Notes: generated by a model not told the origin, from the letters alone. Positions 9,607-19,383 are shown, counted from the first letter of the stretch. The stretch is DNA of 45,680 bases from Andreesenia angusta (GCA_030537835.1 JAUNVB010000012.1:1-45680), one strand, 5' to 3'. A program made the numbers and translations.

Positions 9607-11568
9607 CTATACTTCTTTATCTTCTGCTGATTCATTTTTTTCTTTATCCTCTTCGTCTGAAATATCCTTTTGAATCTCTTCTATAGTCAACTGACCATCT
9701 CTTACTTCCTCAATATTCTCTTCTTTTGCTTTTTCATTATAGAATTTTATAGGAGGAAGCTCCTTACCTTGAAAAACGTCTTCGAACTCAACAGCATTCA
9801 GGTTTTCTCTTTCTATAAGTGCTTTTGCTATATTATGGAGCTTATCTATATTTGCCTCCATAAGCTCTGTTGCTTTATCATAAGCAGAGTCTATTATTCT
9901 TCTCATCTCTTTATCTATACTAGCTGCGATTTCCTCACTATAGTTTCTCGTTCTTCCAAAGTCTTTTCCAAGGAATACTTCACTATCGTCGGAACCGTAT
10001 GTCATAGTTCCAAGCTTATCACTCATACCGTAATGTGTAACCATATTTCTGGCAATAGCTGTAGCTCTTTCTAAATCATTCTGAGCTCCAGTACTGATAT
10101 CTCCTAGTATTAATTTTTCTGCTATTCTACCACCTAGCAATACTATGATTTGCTCTTCCATTTCCTTTTTAGTTGCATAATATCTATCTTCTTGAGGAAG
10201 ATTCATAGTAAATCCACCAGCTCTACCTCTAGGTATTATAGTAACCATATGGACTGGATCGACATTAGGCAGTAATCTTGATAATAATGCATGTCCACCT
10301 TCATGGTATGCAGTGAGTCTTTTTTCTTTATCACTTATTACCCTGCTCTTTTTCTCAGGACCTGCTATTACCTTAGTAGATGCTTCTTCAATTAATTCCA
10401 TAGGTATTGTCTTAAGACCAACTCTAGCCGATAATAGAGCCGCTTCATTTAATAAGTTCTCTAAATCGGCAGGTGTAAATCCAGGTGTTCTCTTTGCTAT
10501 TACCCCTAGATCAACATCATTATCTAATGGTTTATTCTTAGAATGCACCTTTAATATCGCTTCTCTTCCTCTTATATCGGGTACTCCTATATAGACCTGT
10601 CTATCAAATCTTCCAGGTCTTAATAGAGCTGGGTCTAAAATATCTGGTCTATTAGTGGCTGCTATCATTATTATTCCTTCATTTTCTCCAAATCCATCCA
10701 TTTCAACTAAAAGTTGATTTAGAGTCTGTTCTCTTTCATCATGACCTCCACCTAAACCTGCTCCTCTTTTTCTACCTACTGCATCAATCTCATCTATAAA
10801 GATTATACAAGGAGAGTTTTTCTTTGCTTGTTCAAATAAATCTCTTACTCTAGATGCTCCTACTCCTACAAACATCTCAACAAAATCTGAACCACTAATG
10901 CTAAAGAAAGGAACTTTTGCTTCTCCTGCTACCGCTTTAGTTATATAAGTCTTTCCTGTTCCAGGTGGTCCTATCATCAATACCCCTTTTGGAATTCTAG
11001 CACCTAAGTGATTGTATTTTAAAGGATTTTTAAGAAAATCCACAATTTCACTTAACTCTGATTTCTCTTCCTCAAGTCCTGCCACATCTTTAAAGCTAAC
11101 TTTACTCTCACTACCTTGTAGCATTTTAGCCTTACTCTTTCCAAATGACATGACTTTACCTCCGCCACCTTGTGACTGTTGCATGAACCAGAACCAGAAT
11201 ACCAATAATAATACTATCACTAGAAAAGTCGGTATTAAATCATATAAAGGAGATCTTTTAGGTTCAAGCTCCCCTGCTATGCTTATTTTTTTCTTATCTA
11301 CTGAATCCTTTAGGTAATTCTGATAAAAAAGATCTTCACTTATAGGTAATGTCATAGAGAATTCTTTCTTATTCTTCAATACTCCCTTCACATTTCCATC
11401 TTTTATTAATGTAATTTCTTTAACATTCCCATCGGAAATTTGGGCAATAAGTTCTTTAAATCCTATCTCTTCATTTTCCTGACTTTCATCGTATAAGAAC
11501 AATGTAGCTACCATAAGCGCAAGAAAAATCAATAGGTATACACTTATCCCTTTAAAAAACTTCTTCAA
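9607..11568 (-). CDS. ftsH: ATP-dependent zinc metalloprotease FtsH
   Basis: A 653-residue membrane AAA+ protease that degrades misfolded membrane proteins and regulators. Two membrane segments (about residues 7-25 and 110-130) flank an extracytoplasmic domain. The AAA domain has [19 protein letters not shown] and the arginine finger region RPGRFDRQ. The protease domain has HEGGH as the zinc motif and the third ligand region QNDLERAT. The TTG at 11568 is preferred: AGGAGG lies 7 bases upstream and translation begins [13 protein letters not shown] as in homologues; the ATG at 11589 contains no separate ribosome binding site. It follows hpt as in B. subtilis. Confidence 0.97.
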   Translation of the reverse strand: MKKFFKGISVYLLIFLALMVATLFLYDESQENEEIGFKELIAQISDGNVKEITLIKDGNVKGVLKNKKEFSMTLPISEDLFYQNYLKDSVDKKKISIAGELEPKRSPLYDLIPTFLVIVLLLVFWFWFMQQSQGGGGKVMSFGKSKAKMLQGSESKVSFKDVAGLEEEKSELSEIVDFLKNPLKYNHLGARIPKGVLMIGPPGTGKTYITKAVAGEAKVPFFSISGSDFVEMFVGVGASRVRDLFEQAKKNSPCIIFIDEIDAVGRKRGAGLGGGHDEREQTLNQLLVEMDGFGENEGIIMIAATNRPDILDPALLRPGRFDRQVYIGVPDIRGREAILKVHSKNKPLDNDVDLGVIAKRTPGFTPADLENLLNEAALLSARVGLKTIPMELIEEASTKVIAGPEKKSRVISDKEKRLTAYHEGGHALLSRLLPNVDPVHMVTIIPRGRAGGFTMNLPQEDRYYATKKEMEEQIIVLLGGRIAEKLILGDISTGAQNDLERATAIARNMVTHYGMSDKLGTMTYGSDDSEVFLGKDFGRTRNYSEEIAASIDKEMRRIIDSAYDKATELMEANIDKLHNIAKALIERENLNAVEFEDVFQGKELPPIKFYNEKAKEENIEEVRDGQLTIEEIQKDISDEEDKEKNESAEDKEV

Positions 11569-11612
11569 ATTTTTTCCTCCTATCCTCATTTACTGATAAA
11601 GTCAGTATAGAT

Positions 11613-12140
11613 TTATTCAGCTTTTAAGATGCAAATCTCCCTTAAATTTCTATATTTTTCTGCATAATCTATGCCATACCCAACTACAAATTCATCAGGT
11701 ATGTCAAATCCTTTATATCTTAAGTTCATCTTTATCTCTCGTCTCTCAGGTTTATCTAGCAGAGTGCAAATAGCTACACTATTAGCTCCTCTAGACTCTA
11801 GATTATTTACTAAATAACTAAGAGTTAAGCCTGTGTCTATTATATCTTCTACTATTAACAGATCTTTTCCTCCTACTTGTCTGTCTAGATCTTTTAAGAT
11901 TCTTACTACTCCCGAAGACTTCGTAGAAGCCCCATAACTTGATACTGCCATAAAATCCACTTTTACGGGAATATCTATATTCCTTATGAGATCTGACATA
12001 AATACGAATGCACCTTTTAAAACACCTATTATTATTAACTCTTTTCCTCTATAGTCATTCGATATCTGCTTTCCTAATTCTTCTACCTTTTTCTTTATCT
12101 CTTCTTCTGATAATAGCACACTTTTTATATCTTTTTTCAT
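11613..12140 (-). CDS. hpt: Hypoxanthine phosphoribosyltransferase
   Basis: A 175-residue purine-salvage enzyme converting hypoxanthine or guanine plus PRPP to IMP or GMP. The PRPP-binding motif LLIVEDIIDTGLTL and the C-terminal FVVGYGIDYAEKYRNL are characteristic. It lies between tilS (32-base gap) and ftsH, the conserved Firmicute tilS-hpt-ftsH order. An AAAGGAG ribosome binding site precedes the ATG. Confidence 0.96.
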   Translation of the reverse strand: MKKDIKSVLLSEEEIKKKVEELGKQISNDYRGKELIIIGVLKGAFVFMSDLIRNIDIPVKVDFMAVSSYGASTKSSGVVRILKDLDRQVGGKDLLIVEDIIDTGLTLSYLVNNLESRGANSVAICTLLDKPERREIKMNLRYKGFDIPDEFVVGYGIDYAEKYRNLREICILKAE

Positions 12141-12172
12141 ATTTACTCCTTTCTAATAGAATAATAAATTTG

Positions 12173-13558
12173 CTATTCTATACTTACCTTCAAAACTCTC
12201 TTAGTGTTTTTATCGATATTAGCTATATCTGCTCGCCTATATCCTACAATCCAAGCAATTTCCTCTTCAAATATGATTAAAGGTATCTTATCTCTTTCTT
12301 CTCTATTTATCTTATTATCTATGAAGAAATCTTTAAGCTTTTTCCTTCCCTTCATTCCTAAAAACTTAACTCTATCTCCATCATTTCTATTTCTTATTAT
12401 AATAGAATCTTCAATTTTTTCAAAATCAAAATACTCAATATTTCTATCTTTTTTATCAAGTTCTAAATCCTTTATATCAACGATCTCTGTTTTAATAGTC
12501 TTATTTATTTCAGGAATACTCTGATTGCAATTTAAGGCTATCTTATAATTATATCGTACTTTACCATTATTTTCACACTTTTCTATATATAATTTATCAT
12601 ATGATAGTCTTGCTTTTATTCCATGCTTCAAATCAAGCGATTTCCCTGTATTTGCCTCTTTAGAAATATGCAAAATATCATTTATATTAATTCTTTCTAT
12701 TCCTACAATATTCCCATTTATTATCTCAATCGCTCTTCTTAAGATCCTAGACTTTAAACCTTTGTTCTTGTATTTAAATCTTTCATTATCTAATACTATC
12801 TTATTTCTATCTCTAGATATTAATACATCTTCTAACTCTTCATCTGTAATATTATTTAATATCTCAATATCTTCTTTTATATTTTCAGATAGTCTAAATA
12901 AACTCTCTACTATATTTTTGGAATATTCTTTTTCTATATAAGGTATTAAATCAAGCCTTATCTTATTTCTATAATATATAGGCTCTAAATTAGTCCTATC
13001 TAGTCTAGGATTCAATTTTGCTTTTTCACAATAATATTCTATATCTTCTCTTGATATATTCAGAATAGGTCTTATTATATTATCTCTTTTATAATCGATA
13101 CCACTGAGACCATCTACTCCTGTCCCTCTAATTATTCTCATTAAAATCGTTTCCGCTATATCGTTTTTATTATGTGCTACTGCAATCTTATATTTATTCT
13201 TCTTTTCAATACTATTGAAGAATTCATATCTAAGTTTTCTTCCAGCTTCTTCAGCCGTCATTTTATATTTCTTGGCATATCCATTCATATCTACAGTTTT
13301 AGAATAGAATTCTAGACCATATCTTTTAGCATTTTGTCTCACAAATTCTTCATCTTGATCGGCTTCCTTACCTCTGACACCATGATTTATATGGGCTATT
13401 TTTATTGAATATCCATATTTATCTTTTAGTCTATAGAGTATATCTAATAACATCATTGAATCAAATCCACCTGAAACTCCAACTATTATTACATCTCCAC
13501 GATCTATCATTTTTTTACTGATTAGATTTTCTTCGACTTTAGACATTATCCTTTGCAA
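12173..13558 (-). CDS. tilS: tRNA(Ile)-lysidine synthase
   Basis: Converts the wobble cytidine of the AUA-reading tRNA-Ile to lysidine, essential in a genome so rich in ATA codons. The PP-loop SGGFDSMML lies near residue 30, HINHGVRGKEAD and AHNKNDIAETILMR follow, and the C-terminal TilS domain includes RNRNDGDRVKFLGMKGRKKLKDF. The start is probably TTG at 13558, with GGAGAGG 6 bases upstream; an ATG at 13546 is the alternative but its ribosome binding site is too close. It is separated from the upstream yabR gene by a terminator. Confidence 0.95.
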   Translation of the reverse strand: MQRIMSKVEENLISKKMIDRGDVIIVGVSGGFDSMMLLDILYRLKDKYGYSIKIAHINHGVRGKEADQDEEFVRQNAKRYGLEFYSKTVDMNGYAKKYKMTAEEAGRKLRYEFFNSIEKKNKYKIAVAHNKNDIAETILMRIIRGTGVDGLSGIDYKRDNIIRPILNISREDIEYYCEKAKLNPRLDRTNLEPIYYRNKIRLDLIPYIEKEYSKNIVESLFRLSENIKEDIEILNNITDEELEDVLISRDRNKIVLDNERFKYKNKGLKSRILRRAIEIINGNIVGIERININDILHISKEANTGKSLDLKHGIKARLSYDKLYIEKCENNGKVRYNYKIALNCNQSIPEINKTIKTEIVDIKDLELDKKDRNIEYFDFEKIEDSIIIRNRNDGDRVKFLGMKGRKKLKDFFIDNKINREERDKIPLIIFEEEIAWIVGYRRADIANIDKNTKRVLKVSIE

Positions 13559-13584
13559 TAATATCCTCTCCGATCTTAATAATA

Positions 13585-13609
13585 TAAAAAAACTGGGATT
13601 AAACCCAGT
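13585..13609 (-). terminator. Terminator after the yabR S1 gene
   Basis: Minus-strand ACTGGG/CCCAGT stem with a TTTAAT loop followed by seven T residues, 11 bases past the yabR stop. It is a canonical rho-independent terminator; tilS must be reached by read-through or by its own promoter. Confidence 0.8.
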
Positions 13610-13619
13610 CAATTTCTAT

Positions 13620-14024
13620 TTAACGATTTCTAGAAGAATTCCCTCTTCTAGAATCCTTTCTCTTTAATTGTTCTTGTTTTTCCCCACTGTCTTTTAAAAA
13701 CTGACTCAATTTATCCTCAAAAGACATTTTCTTTGACTTCTCATCCGTCTTACTCCAATCAATTTCCGCTGGCCCTTTGCTAGTCTTTTTTGGTGCTGCT
13801 TGTCTCATCGATAAAGAAAACTTTCCATCATCACTTACCGAAATAACTTTCACCTTTACTTTTTGACCCTTTTTAACGTAATCCTCTACTTTATTTACAT
13901 AGTCATGAGAAATTTCTGAAATATGCACTAATCCAGTCTTTCCTCTTTCTATCTCCACAAATGCACCAAAATTTGTAATACCAGTTACTATTCCTTCAAC
14001 AACGCTACCTACTTGAATTGACAT
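13620..14024 (-). CDS. yabR: S1-domain RNA-binding protein (YabR-like)
   Basis: A 134-residue protein with one S1 OB-fold (about residues 1-75: GSVVEGIVTGITNFGAFVEI, GLVHISEIS, GKFSLSMRQA) and a basic, disordered tail ending in an Arg/Ser-rich stretch. It is the yabR gene that follows divIC in many Firmicutes. S1 domains bind single-stranded RNA, and related proteins associate with ribosomes; the specific role here is not known. It has its own promoter and terminator, so it is probably monocistronic. GGAGGAAG lies about 11 bases upstream of the ATG. Confidence 0.9.
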   Translation of the reverse strand: MSIQVGSVVEGIVTGITNFGAFVEIERGKTGLVHISEISHDYVNKVEDYVKKGQKVKVKVISVSDDGKFSLSMRQAAPKKTSKGPAEIDWSKTDEKSKKMSFEDKLSQFLKDSGEKQEQLKRKDSRRGNSSRNR

Positions 14025-14069
14025 ATACTGAGTCTTCCTCCTTTAATTTTTGCAATACTAGTCTAATTA

Positions 14070-14098
14070 AGTATATATTAATAAAATATTAGTGTCAA
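14070..14098 (-). promoter_or_regulatory. Promoter of the yabR S1 gene
   Basis: Minus-strand TTGACA (14093-14098), 17-base spacer and TATACT (14070-14075). It is one of the closest matches to the sigma-A consensus in the window. Confidence 0.75.
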
Positions 14099-14138
14099 TA
14101 CTGCGAATGCCGTTATTATCATTTTGAATAATATTTGC

Positions 14139-14465
14139 TTATTCTTCTATTTCATACATTATCTCACCCGGTCTTAGCATATTTAAATCATCTCTTGCTA
14201 TTCTTTCTATAAAGACTATATCTGCTTTATTCTCTATTTTCCTAGTGAGCTCTTTAACCTCTTTATTTAAATTCTTTATATCTTTATTTATGCTTTTACC
14301 TTCTGCTTTTAAACCACTTATAGTCATCTGCTGTCCTATTATTTTTAGAAATAAATAAGCTGTCAAAAACATAAAGATAAATGTTATCTTGCTAGTTTTT
14401 CTTATATAATCTATTAAATCGAATCTTCTTCGTCTCTTTTTCTTAGCTTTTTTCTTCTCTTTCAT
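14139..14465 (-). CDS. divIC: Septum formation initiator, DivIC/FtsB-like
   Basis: A 108-residue bitopic cell-division protein. A strongly basic cytoplasmic start (KEKKKAKKKRRRRF) leads to one membrane segment (about residues 28-46) and an extracytoplasmic leucine-zipper-like coiled coil (ISGLKAEGKSINKDI onward), ending in the DLNMLRPGEIMYEI motif typical of the family. The ATG at 14465 has GAGGG 8 bases upstream; a longer in-frame extension would overlap rqcP. It follows rqcP by 13 bases. In B. subtilis two spore-coat genes, yabP and yabQ, lie between the two; they are absent here. Confidence 0.92.
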   Translation of the reverse strand: MKEKKKAKKKRRRRFDLIDYIRKTSKITFIFMFLTAYLFLKIIGQQMTISGLKAEGKSINKDIKNLNKEVKELTRKIENKADIVFIERIARDDLNMLRPGEIMYEIEE

Positions 14466-14478
14466 ATTAAATCCCTCG

Positions 14479-14718
14479 CTATAGTACTTTATAAAGAGTC
14501 TCAGCTTTATCTTTAGGTACATGTTCTAATATTTCTAATATTTCTATATTGAGCTTTGAATTACCAAAGTTTATTTCAACTCTATCTCCTACTTCTATTT
14601 CAGTACCTGGCTTTGCTTCCTTTGAATTTATTATTACTCTTCCTTGTTCACAAGCTTCTTTTGCAACTGATCTTCTCTTTATTATTCTGGCATTTTTTAA
14701 AAATTTATCGATTCTCAT
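14479..14718 (-). CDS. rqcP: S4-domain RNA-binding protein RqcP (YabO)
   Basis: A 79-residue S4 domain (MRIDKFLKNARIIKRRSVAKEAC, RVIINSKEAKPGTEIEVGD). In B. subtilis RqcP works with RqcH in ribosome-associated quality control, holding tRNA during Ala-tail addition to stalled chains. The position beside hup, mazG and divIC is the conserved one. It has full length for the family. A terminator separates it from hup upstream, so it depends on read-through or a promoter not recognised. Confidence 0.94.
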   Translation of the reverse strand: MRIDKFLKNARIIKRRSVAKEACEQGRVIINSKEAKPGTEIEVGDRVEINFGNSKLNIEILEILEHVPKDKAETLYKVL

Positions 14719-14752
14719 AATAACCTCCCAAAATATAATATATTTATGTAAA

Positions 14753-14779
14753 GAAAAATCAGGTCCAAAAGACCTGATT
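14753..14779 (-). terminator. Terminator after hup
   Basis: Minus-strand stem AATCAGGTC/GACCTGATT with a 5-base-or-shorter loop, followed by TTTTTCTTT, 15 bases past the hup stop. Confidence 0.8.
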
Positions 14780-14793
14780 CACCATTAGTATTT

Positions 14794-15072
14794 CTACTTA
14801 TTAACAGCTTCTTTTAAAGACTTTCCTGCTTTAAATACAGGTGCCTTCGATGCTGGTATTTCTATAACTTGCTGAGGATTTCTTGGATTTCTTCCCTCTC
14901 TAGCTTTTCTCTGTCTAACTTCGAAAGTTCCAAATCCAACTAGTTGAACTTTTTCGCCCTTAACTAATGTCTCTTCAACACTTTTCATAAATGCATTTAA
15001 TGCGCTCTCTGCATCTTTCTTAGTTAGATTACCTTTCTCAGCTATACTGCTAACTAATTCAGTTTTATTCAC
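14794..15072 (-). CDS. hup: Histone-like DNA-binding protein HU
   Basis: A 92-residue HU/IHF-family nucleoid protein that bends and compacts DNA as a dimer. The helical N-terminus (MNKTELVSSIAEKGNLTKKDAE) and the beta-arm sequence RKAREGRNPRNPQQVIEIPA with its intercalating Pro are present. The start is GTG, with AGGAGG 9 bases upstream. It has its own promoter and terminator, fitting high expression. Confidence 0.97.
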   Translation of the reverse strand: MNKTELVSSIAEKGNLTKKDAESALNAFMKSVEETLVKGEKVQLVGFGTFEVRQRKAREGRNPRNPQQVIEIPASKAPVFKAGKSLKEAVNK

Positions 15073-15138
15073 GGTATGACCTCCTTGTGTCCTTTTAATT
15101 TACAAAAATTCTCAATAAAATTTTAGAACCTTTAGAAT

Positions 15139-15167
15139 AATATATCACAGCTATAAGATATAATCAA
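15139..15167 (-). promoter_or_regulatory. Promoter of hup
   Basis: Minus-strand TTGATT (15162-15167), 17-base spacer, TATATT (15139-15144), with an extended -10 TG one base before the hexamer. It leaves a 5' leader of about 60 bases. Confidence 0.65.
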
Positions 15168-15214
15168 CTGTTTAAGCGAATTTCAAGCCAAAAACCATAT
15201 CTTTTTTTGTCGTA

Positions 15215-16648
15215 TTACTTAACCTTATTCCAAATCGAATCGAGAGTATTTAGATCTACTTCTTCCATAGTTTTTCCTTGGCTTATAATATAATCTTCTA
15301 TTTTTTTAAATCTAATTATGAATTTTTCTATAGTATCTTGCAAAGCTTTTTCAGGATCTACTTTGAAAAATCTAGATAAATTCACTACAGAAAACAATAG
15401 ATCACCTATTTCTTCACCTACTCTATCAGAATTGAGTTCTATTTCCGTCTTTACTTCTTCTATCTCTTCATAGATCTTATCCAGCGCACCTCTATAATCA
15501 TCCCAGTCAAAACCAGCACGGCTTGCTCTTTTTTGCACCTTATTACTTCTAATTAAAGCTGGTAATGCTTTTGGCACTGCAAGAAGTCTCTCAGAATGAG
15601 ATTCAAAGTTTTTCTCCTTTGCTTTTATCTCTTCCCAATTATCCTCTTCACTATGAATAGAGGTTTCAAAGACATTCGGATGTCTATCTATCATCTTTTC
15701 AGATATAGACTTTATAGTATCCCATATATTAAAATATCCTTCTTCTCTTGCTATCTGACTGTGAAAAACTATCTGAAGTAATAAATCCCCTAATTCTTCC
15801 TGAAGCGAATCCATATCATCATTATCTATTGCGTCTACAACTTCATAAGCTTCCTCGATTAGATAAGCTCTCAGACTATTATGATCTTGCTTTCTATCCC
15901 AAGAACAACCATCTTCGCTTCTTAAAATCTCCATTATCATTATTAAATCGTTCAAATCGTACGAGCTCTTAGATTCTCTATCAGTCTTAGGTATATATAT
16001 ACTTGATAGATATCCTAGCCATTCTATTCTATCTATCTGATATAAATACATCTTTTCTTTTCTTTCATCTTTCATTCCAGCTGAATCTATTATATATACC
16101 TCTTTATAATCATCATATATTTCCATAAGAGAAAGCTTAAGCTCTGATGCCCTCTCTCTACTATAGACTTGAGTTATCAGATTATCCATATTTATATCTG
16201 GTTTTTGTTCTAAGCTCAGTCCATCTATTAATTTCAATCCATTGACTGGATCTCTTTTCATGCTCAATATAACAGGTTCAATGAAACTTAAACCATTTAT
16301 TATCTCAATATCTATATTGTTTTTATTTTCTTCTTCTATCAATAATTCTACAGTTTTTTCTGCTATAAGAGGATGACCTGGAACGCAGTAATTTATCTTG
16401 CCAAATTCATCAGCTTTCTCTAGCAATTCCTTTACAATCGATTTATAAACATCGATAAATTCATCTTCTCTCTCATAATATTTATCGAATGATTCATAGT
16501 CTATACCCTCTCTATCTAGATACGATATAGTTGGATGAAATATAGTTCTGATATAAGTTTTTCTATTTGATTTTAATTCTTCTACGGCTTTTAATGTGAG
16601 ATCATCTTCTGAGCCTGGTCCTAAGCCTATTATTATAATTTTACCCAA
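15215..16648 (-). CDS. mazG: Tetrapyrrole-methylase-like/MazG nucleotide pyrophosphohydrolase (YabN)
   Basis: A 477-residue two-domain protein. Residues about 1-215 resemble a SAM-dependent tetrapyrrole methylase (IIIIGLGPGSEDDLT, YCVPGHPLIAEKTV); about 220-477 hold two MazG repeats with the metal-binding EExxE...ExxD pattern (LIEEAYEVVDAID, LQEELGDLLLQIVFH, VGEEIGDLLFSVVN). It probably hydrolyses non-canonical NTPs. The same fusion is B. subtilis YabN in the same neighbourhood. The start is TTG, with GGAGA 9 bases upstream. The upstream spoVB-like gene ends 17 bases before it, so the two are cotranscribed. Confidence 0.94.
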   Translation of the reverse strand: MGKIIIIGLGPGSEDDLTLKAVEELKSNRKTYIRTIFHPTISYLDREGIDYESFDKYYEREDEFIDVYKSIVKELLEKADEFGKINYCVPGHPLIAEKTVELLIEEENKNNIDIEIINGLSFIEPVILSMKRDPVNGLKLIDGLSLEQKPDINMDNLITQVYSRERASELKLSLMEIYDDYKEVYIIDSAGMKDERKEKMYLYQIDRIEWLGYLSSIYIPKTDRESKSSYDLNDLIMIMEILRSEDGCSWDRKQDHNSLRAYLIEEAYEVVDAIDNDDMDSLQEELGDLLLQIVFHSQIAREEGYFNIWDTIKSISEKMIDRHPNVFETSIHSEEDNWEEIKAKEKNFESHSERLLAVPKALPALIRSNKVQKRASRAGFDWDDYRGALDKIYEEIEEVKTEIELNSDRVGEEIGDLLFSVVNLSRFFKVDPEKALQDTIEKFIIRFKKIEDYIISQGKTMEEVDLNTLDSIWNKVK

Positions 16649-16665
16649 AATAAATCATCTCCACT

Positions 16666-18258
16666 TTATAATTTTAATTTATCTGCTATCTTCTCACCTT
16701 TAGGAAGCATCATCATATCTTCTCTAGTGACTGCTTTAAGGACTACTAGAGCAATTAGATATACTAATCCACCTACCCCTATAGCTATTACTGTAGATAG
16801 TTTAGCACCTATAATGGAATCTAATAATATATAAGTTAAATACACTGCTAATCCCATTATCAATGAACAGATTGTAGGCTTTATAAATGTATTCATCATA
16901 TCAAATTTCGTCTTAGTTATCTTCTTAACTGATATAAAATCTAATGTTGCTGCTGTCAGATAGGTTAAAACTGTACTTATTGCAGCTCCTTTTGCATTTA
17001 ATGACGGTATACCAACTAATATATAAGTTGAAACAGCTTTAACTATAACTGCAAACCCAAGATTTCTCACTGGAATCAATGGTTTTCCCGCACCTTGTAG
17101 TACTGCTGTAAGAGTTTGGACTACCGTTAAGAAGATCAAACTGATAGACAATACTCTCAACATAGTCCCAGCTCCTATCTGCTCTTCTAGACTATTATTA
17201 AAATACAGAAGTTTTATAATAGGTGTTGATAGTACGAATATACCAATTGCTGATGGTAGGCCTATTAATAATGTCATTCTCAAGCCTGATTTAGTTGCAC
17301 CTCTCATGCCATCATAGTCTTTTCTCGTTATTGCATCTGATATCGCTGGTACAAGACTCATAGCTAGAGATAGTGATATGACTTGAGGGAAATTAATTAT
17401 AGTCTGTGCATTCCCTGTAAGTTGTCCAAATAATGATGCTGCTTCTAATTTCGAATATCCTATATCTGCAAGTCTTCTCAATATAATAAATGTATCTAGA
17501 TTGTTTATTATAGGGACCATAGATGCTCCTATAGTAATAGGTACGGCTATATTTAATATATTTTTAGCTATAACTCCAGCATCTTCTAGTGGATAATCTT
17601 TTCCACTCTCTATTTCCTCATTTCTCTTATTTCTATTAAGAAAATATATTAATACTATAAATATCATTCCGGCTAATGCTCCAGCGGAAGCTCCAAAAGA
17701 TGCCCCTCCTGCCGCCTTAGGTAAGCCTGATGATACTAAGTAATTTGCTAAAGTAAGTCCTACTCCAACTCTAAATAACTGTTCTATTACTTGAGACACT
17801 GCTGTTGGAACCATAAATTGTTGTCCTTGAAAATAACCTCTAAAAGCTGACATTATAGGTACTAATAACAGAGCTGGAACTAGTGCTATTAATGCATAGT
17901 ATCCATTCTCACTTTTCATATATCCGACTATATTCTTGCTAAACAATCCAACAAATAATGATGTTATTACCCCAGCAAGTATAAAGCCAATAAACGATAC
18001 TTTGAATATTCTCTGTGCTCCTCTATAATCTTCTAAAGCCCTTTTCTCTGATATCAATTTAGATATTGCTGTTGGAAATCCTGCTGTAGATATAGTAACT
18101 AGAAGAGTATATAGAGGATAAGCTGTTTGATAATATCCAACTCCTTCTGCTCCTATAAGATTCGAAAGAGGAATCCTATAAAAAGCTCCTAATACCTTCG
18201 TCATAAGTCCAGCTATACCAAGTATGGCTGCTCCTTTCAAAAACGAATTCTTGCTCAT
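16666..18258 (-). CDS. SpoVB/MurJ-family lipid-linked oligosaccharide flippase (YabM-like)
   Basis: A 530-residue membrane protein with about 14 predicted membrane segments, of the MATE/MOP polysaccharide-transport branch (KGAAILGIAGLMTKVLGAFYRIPLSNLIGAEGVGYYQTAYP is the family start). By family it exports undecaprenyl-linked precursors for peptidoglycan or surface polysaccharide; synteny equals B. subtilis yabM. The name SpoVB does not imply sporulation here. The ATG at 18258 has GGAGG 9 bases upstream. A hairpin lies between the preceding prsA-like gene and this one. Confidence 0.92.
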   Translation of the reverse strand: MSKNSFLKGAAILGIAGLMTKVLGAFYRIPLSNLIGAEGVGYYQTAYPLYTLLVTISTAGFPTAISKLISEKRALEDYRGAQRIFKVSFIGFILAGVITSLFVGLFSKNIVGYMKSENGYYALIALVPALLLVPIMSAFRGYFQGQQFMVPTAVSQVIEQLFRVGVGLTLANYLVSSGLPKAAGGASFGASAGALAGMIFIVLIYFLNRNKRNEEIESGKDYPLEDAGVIAKNILNIAVPITIGASMVPIINNLDTFIILRRLADIGYSKLEAASLFGQLTGNAQTIINFPQVISLSLAMSLVPAISDAITRKDYDGMRGATKSGLRMTLLIGLPSAIGIFVLSTPIIKLLYFNNSLEEQIGAGTMLRVLSISLIFLTVVQTLTAVLQGAGKPLIPVRNLGFAVIVKAVSTYILVGIPSLNAKGAAISTVLTYLTAATLDFISVKKITKTKFDMMNTFIKPTICSLIMGLAVYLTYILLDSIIGAKLSTVIAIGVGGLVYLIALVVLKAVTREDMMMLPKGEKIADKLKL

Positions 18259-18294
18259 TTTATTTTCCTCCAAATAATTCAATCAAATTTTATG

Positions 18295-18317
18295 AAGCCT
18301 ACTCTCTGAGTAGGCTT
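18295..18317. terminator. Hairpin between prsA-like and spoVB-like genes
   Basis: A perfect 10-bp stem AAGCCTACTC/GAGTAGGCTT with a 3-base loop. The T-rich tail is better on the plus strand (TTTATATTATTT) although both flanking genes are on the minus strand, so it may be an attenuator or mRNA-stability hairpin rather than a full stop. Confidence 0.5.
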
Positions 18318-18322
18318 TTATA

Positions 18323-19351
18323 TTATTTCTTATCCTCTTTTTTGTCTTCTGTCTTATCGTCTTTCTTAGCTGCTTTGTTATCTTCTTTGTGATCTTCTTT
18401 TTTGTCTTCTTTCTTTTCTTCTTTTTTATCTTCCTTCATCAGTACTTCTATTTTCGCATCTTCTGCGATTTTTTCCATTTCTTCCATTGCCTTTTCAGAC
18501 TCTATGCTTTGCTCTATATCTTTCTTAACTGCATCTAAACCAGTCTTTTTACCATCTAATCTTATTATATGGTAGCCAAATTCTGATTTAATCGGATCAC
18601 TTACTTGACCTGGCTCCATAGCGAAAGCTGCTTCTGAGAATTCTTCAACCATTTTACCATGTCTTGGAAATTCTCCAACACTTCCTTTAGCTGCTTTCGA
18701 AGCTTCATCTATCGACTTATCAATAAAATCTTCAAAATTAGCTCCACCTTTTATGGCTTCAGATATCTCCTTAGCCTCTTCTTCACTTTCAACTAATATA
18801 TGACTTGCTGTTACAGTATCAAAGCTTTCTTTATTTTCTTCATAATATTTTTTTATTTCTTCTTCAGATGGTTTATTTTCTTTCATCAATTTTTTTCTAA
18901 GCGCATCTGTAATCATATCTACTTTTAAAATCTCTTTAAATCCTTTTTCATCAATCTTAGCTGATTTTAAAAACTCTTCAAATTCTTTATCTTTGAAGCT
19001 CTTCTTTATCTTTTCAAATTCTTTATTAAGATCAGCATCCTTAACTTCTATCTTATTTTTCTTAGCATATTGCAATATAGCTTCTCTTCTAGGTAATTCT
19101 TCTTTTAATTGATCTTTGATTAAATCCTTGCCTTTTTTTCCTGGCGCCATCTCTTTATCAAGAATTCCTTCTCCAAATCTGGCCTCTACATTAGCATAAG
19201 TAAAATCTAAGTATTTTTGATACTCTTCTTTAGATATAGTTTCCCCATTTACCTTAGCAAATGGTTCTTCACCACACCCTGTTAATAGTATTGCTGATGT
19301 TAGACCTATCGTTAAGACCTTCATCATGTTTTTTCTAATATTTAATTTCAT
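18323..19351 (-). CDS. PrsA-like lipoprotein peptidyl-prolyl isomerase
   Basis: A 342-residue secreted foldase. A lipoprotein signal ends in LTGC with the lipidated Cys at residue 26. A SurA-like N-terminal helical region follows, then a parvulin domain (about residues 175-275: TASHILVESEEEA, GEFPRHGKMVEEFSEAAFAM, GYHIIRLDG). The last 35 residues or so are an extreme Lys/Glu/Asp low-complexity tail. It acts at the outer face of the membrane on secreted proteins. It occupies the place of spoVT in the B. subtilis order. Its translation start is odd: a strong GAGGAGG lies 28 bases upstream and a small hairpin intervenes. Confidence 0.93.
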   Translation of the reverse strand: MKLNIRKNMMKVLTIGLTSAILLTGCGEEPFAKVNGETISKEEYQKYLDFTYANVEARFGEGILDKEMAPGKKGKDLIKDQLKEELPRREAILQYAKKNKIEVKDADLNKEFEKIKKSFKDKEFEEFLKSAKIDEKGFKEILKVDMITDALRKKLMKENKPSEEEIKKYYEENKESFDTVTASHILVESEEEAKEISEAIKGGANFEDFIDKSIDEASKAAKGSVGEFPRHGKMVEEFSEAAFAMEPGQVSDPIKSEFGYHIIRLDGKKTGLDAVKKDIEQSIESEKAMEEMEKIAEDAKIEVLMKEDKKEEKKEDKKEDHKEDNKAAKKDDKTEDKKEDKK

Positions 19352-19361
19352 ATGTTAATCC

Positions 19362-19383
19362 GCCGAATAATTATCGGCTTCCT
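19362..19383 (-). promoter_or_regulatory. Structured ribosome-binding region of the prsA-like gene
   Basis: On the minus strand GAGGAGG is followed by a hairpin GCCGA/TCGGC with a 7-base loop (19362-19378), then GGATTAACAT and the ATG. Folding of the hairpin would bring the strong Shine-Dalgarno to about 12 bases from the start; unfolded, only a weak GGCGGA is in range. Confidence 0.4.

Noticed and set aside
16666..18258. Evidence for sporulation from the spoVB-like gene
   Set aside because: The flippase family is common in non-sporulating bacteria and all other sporulation genes of the block are missing.
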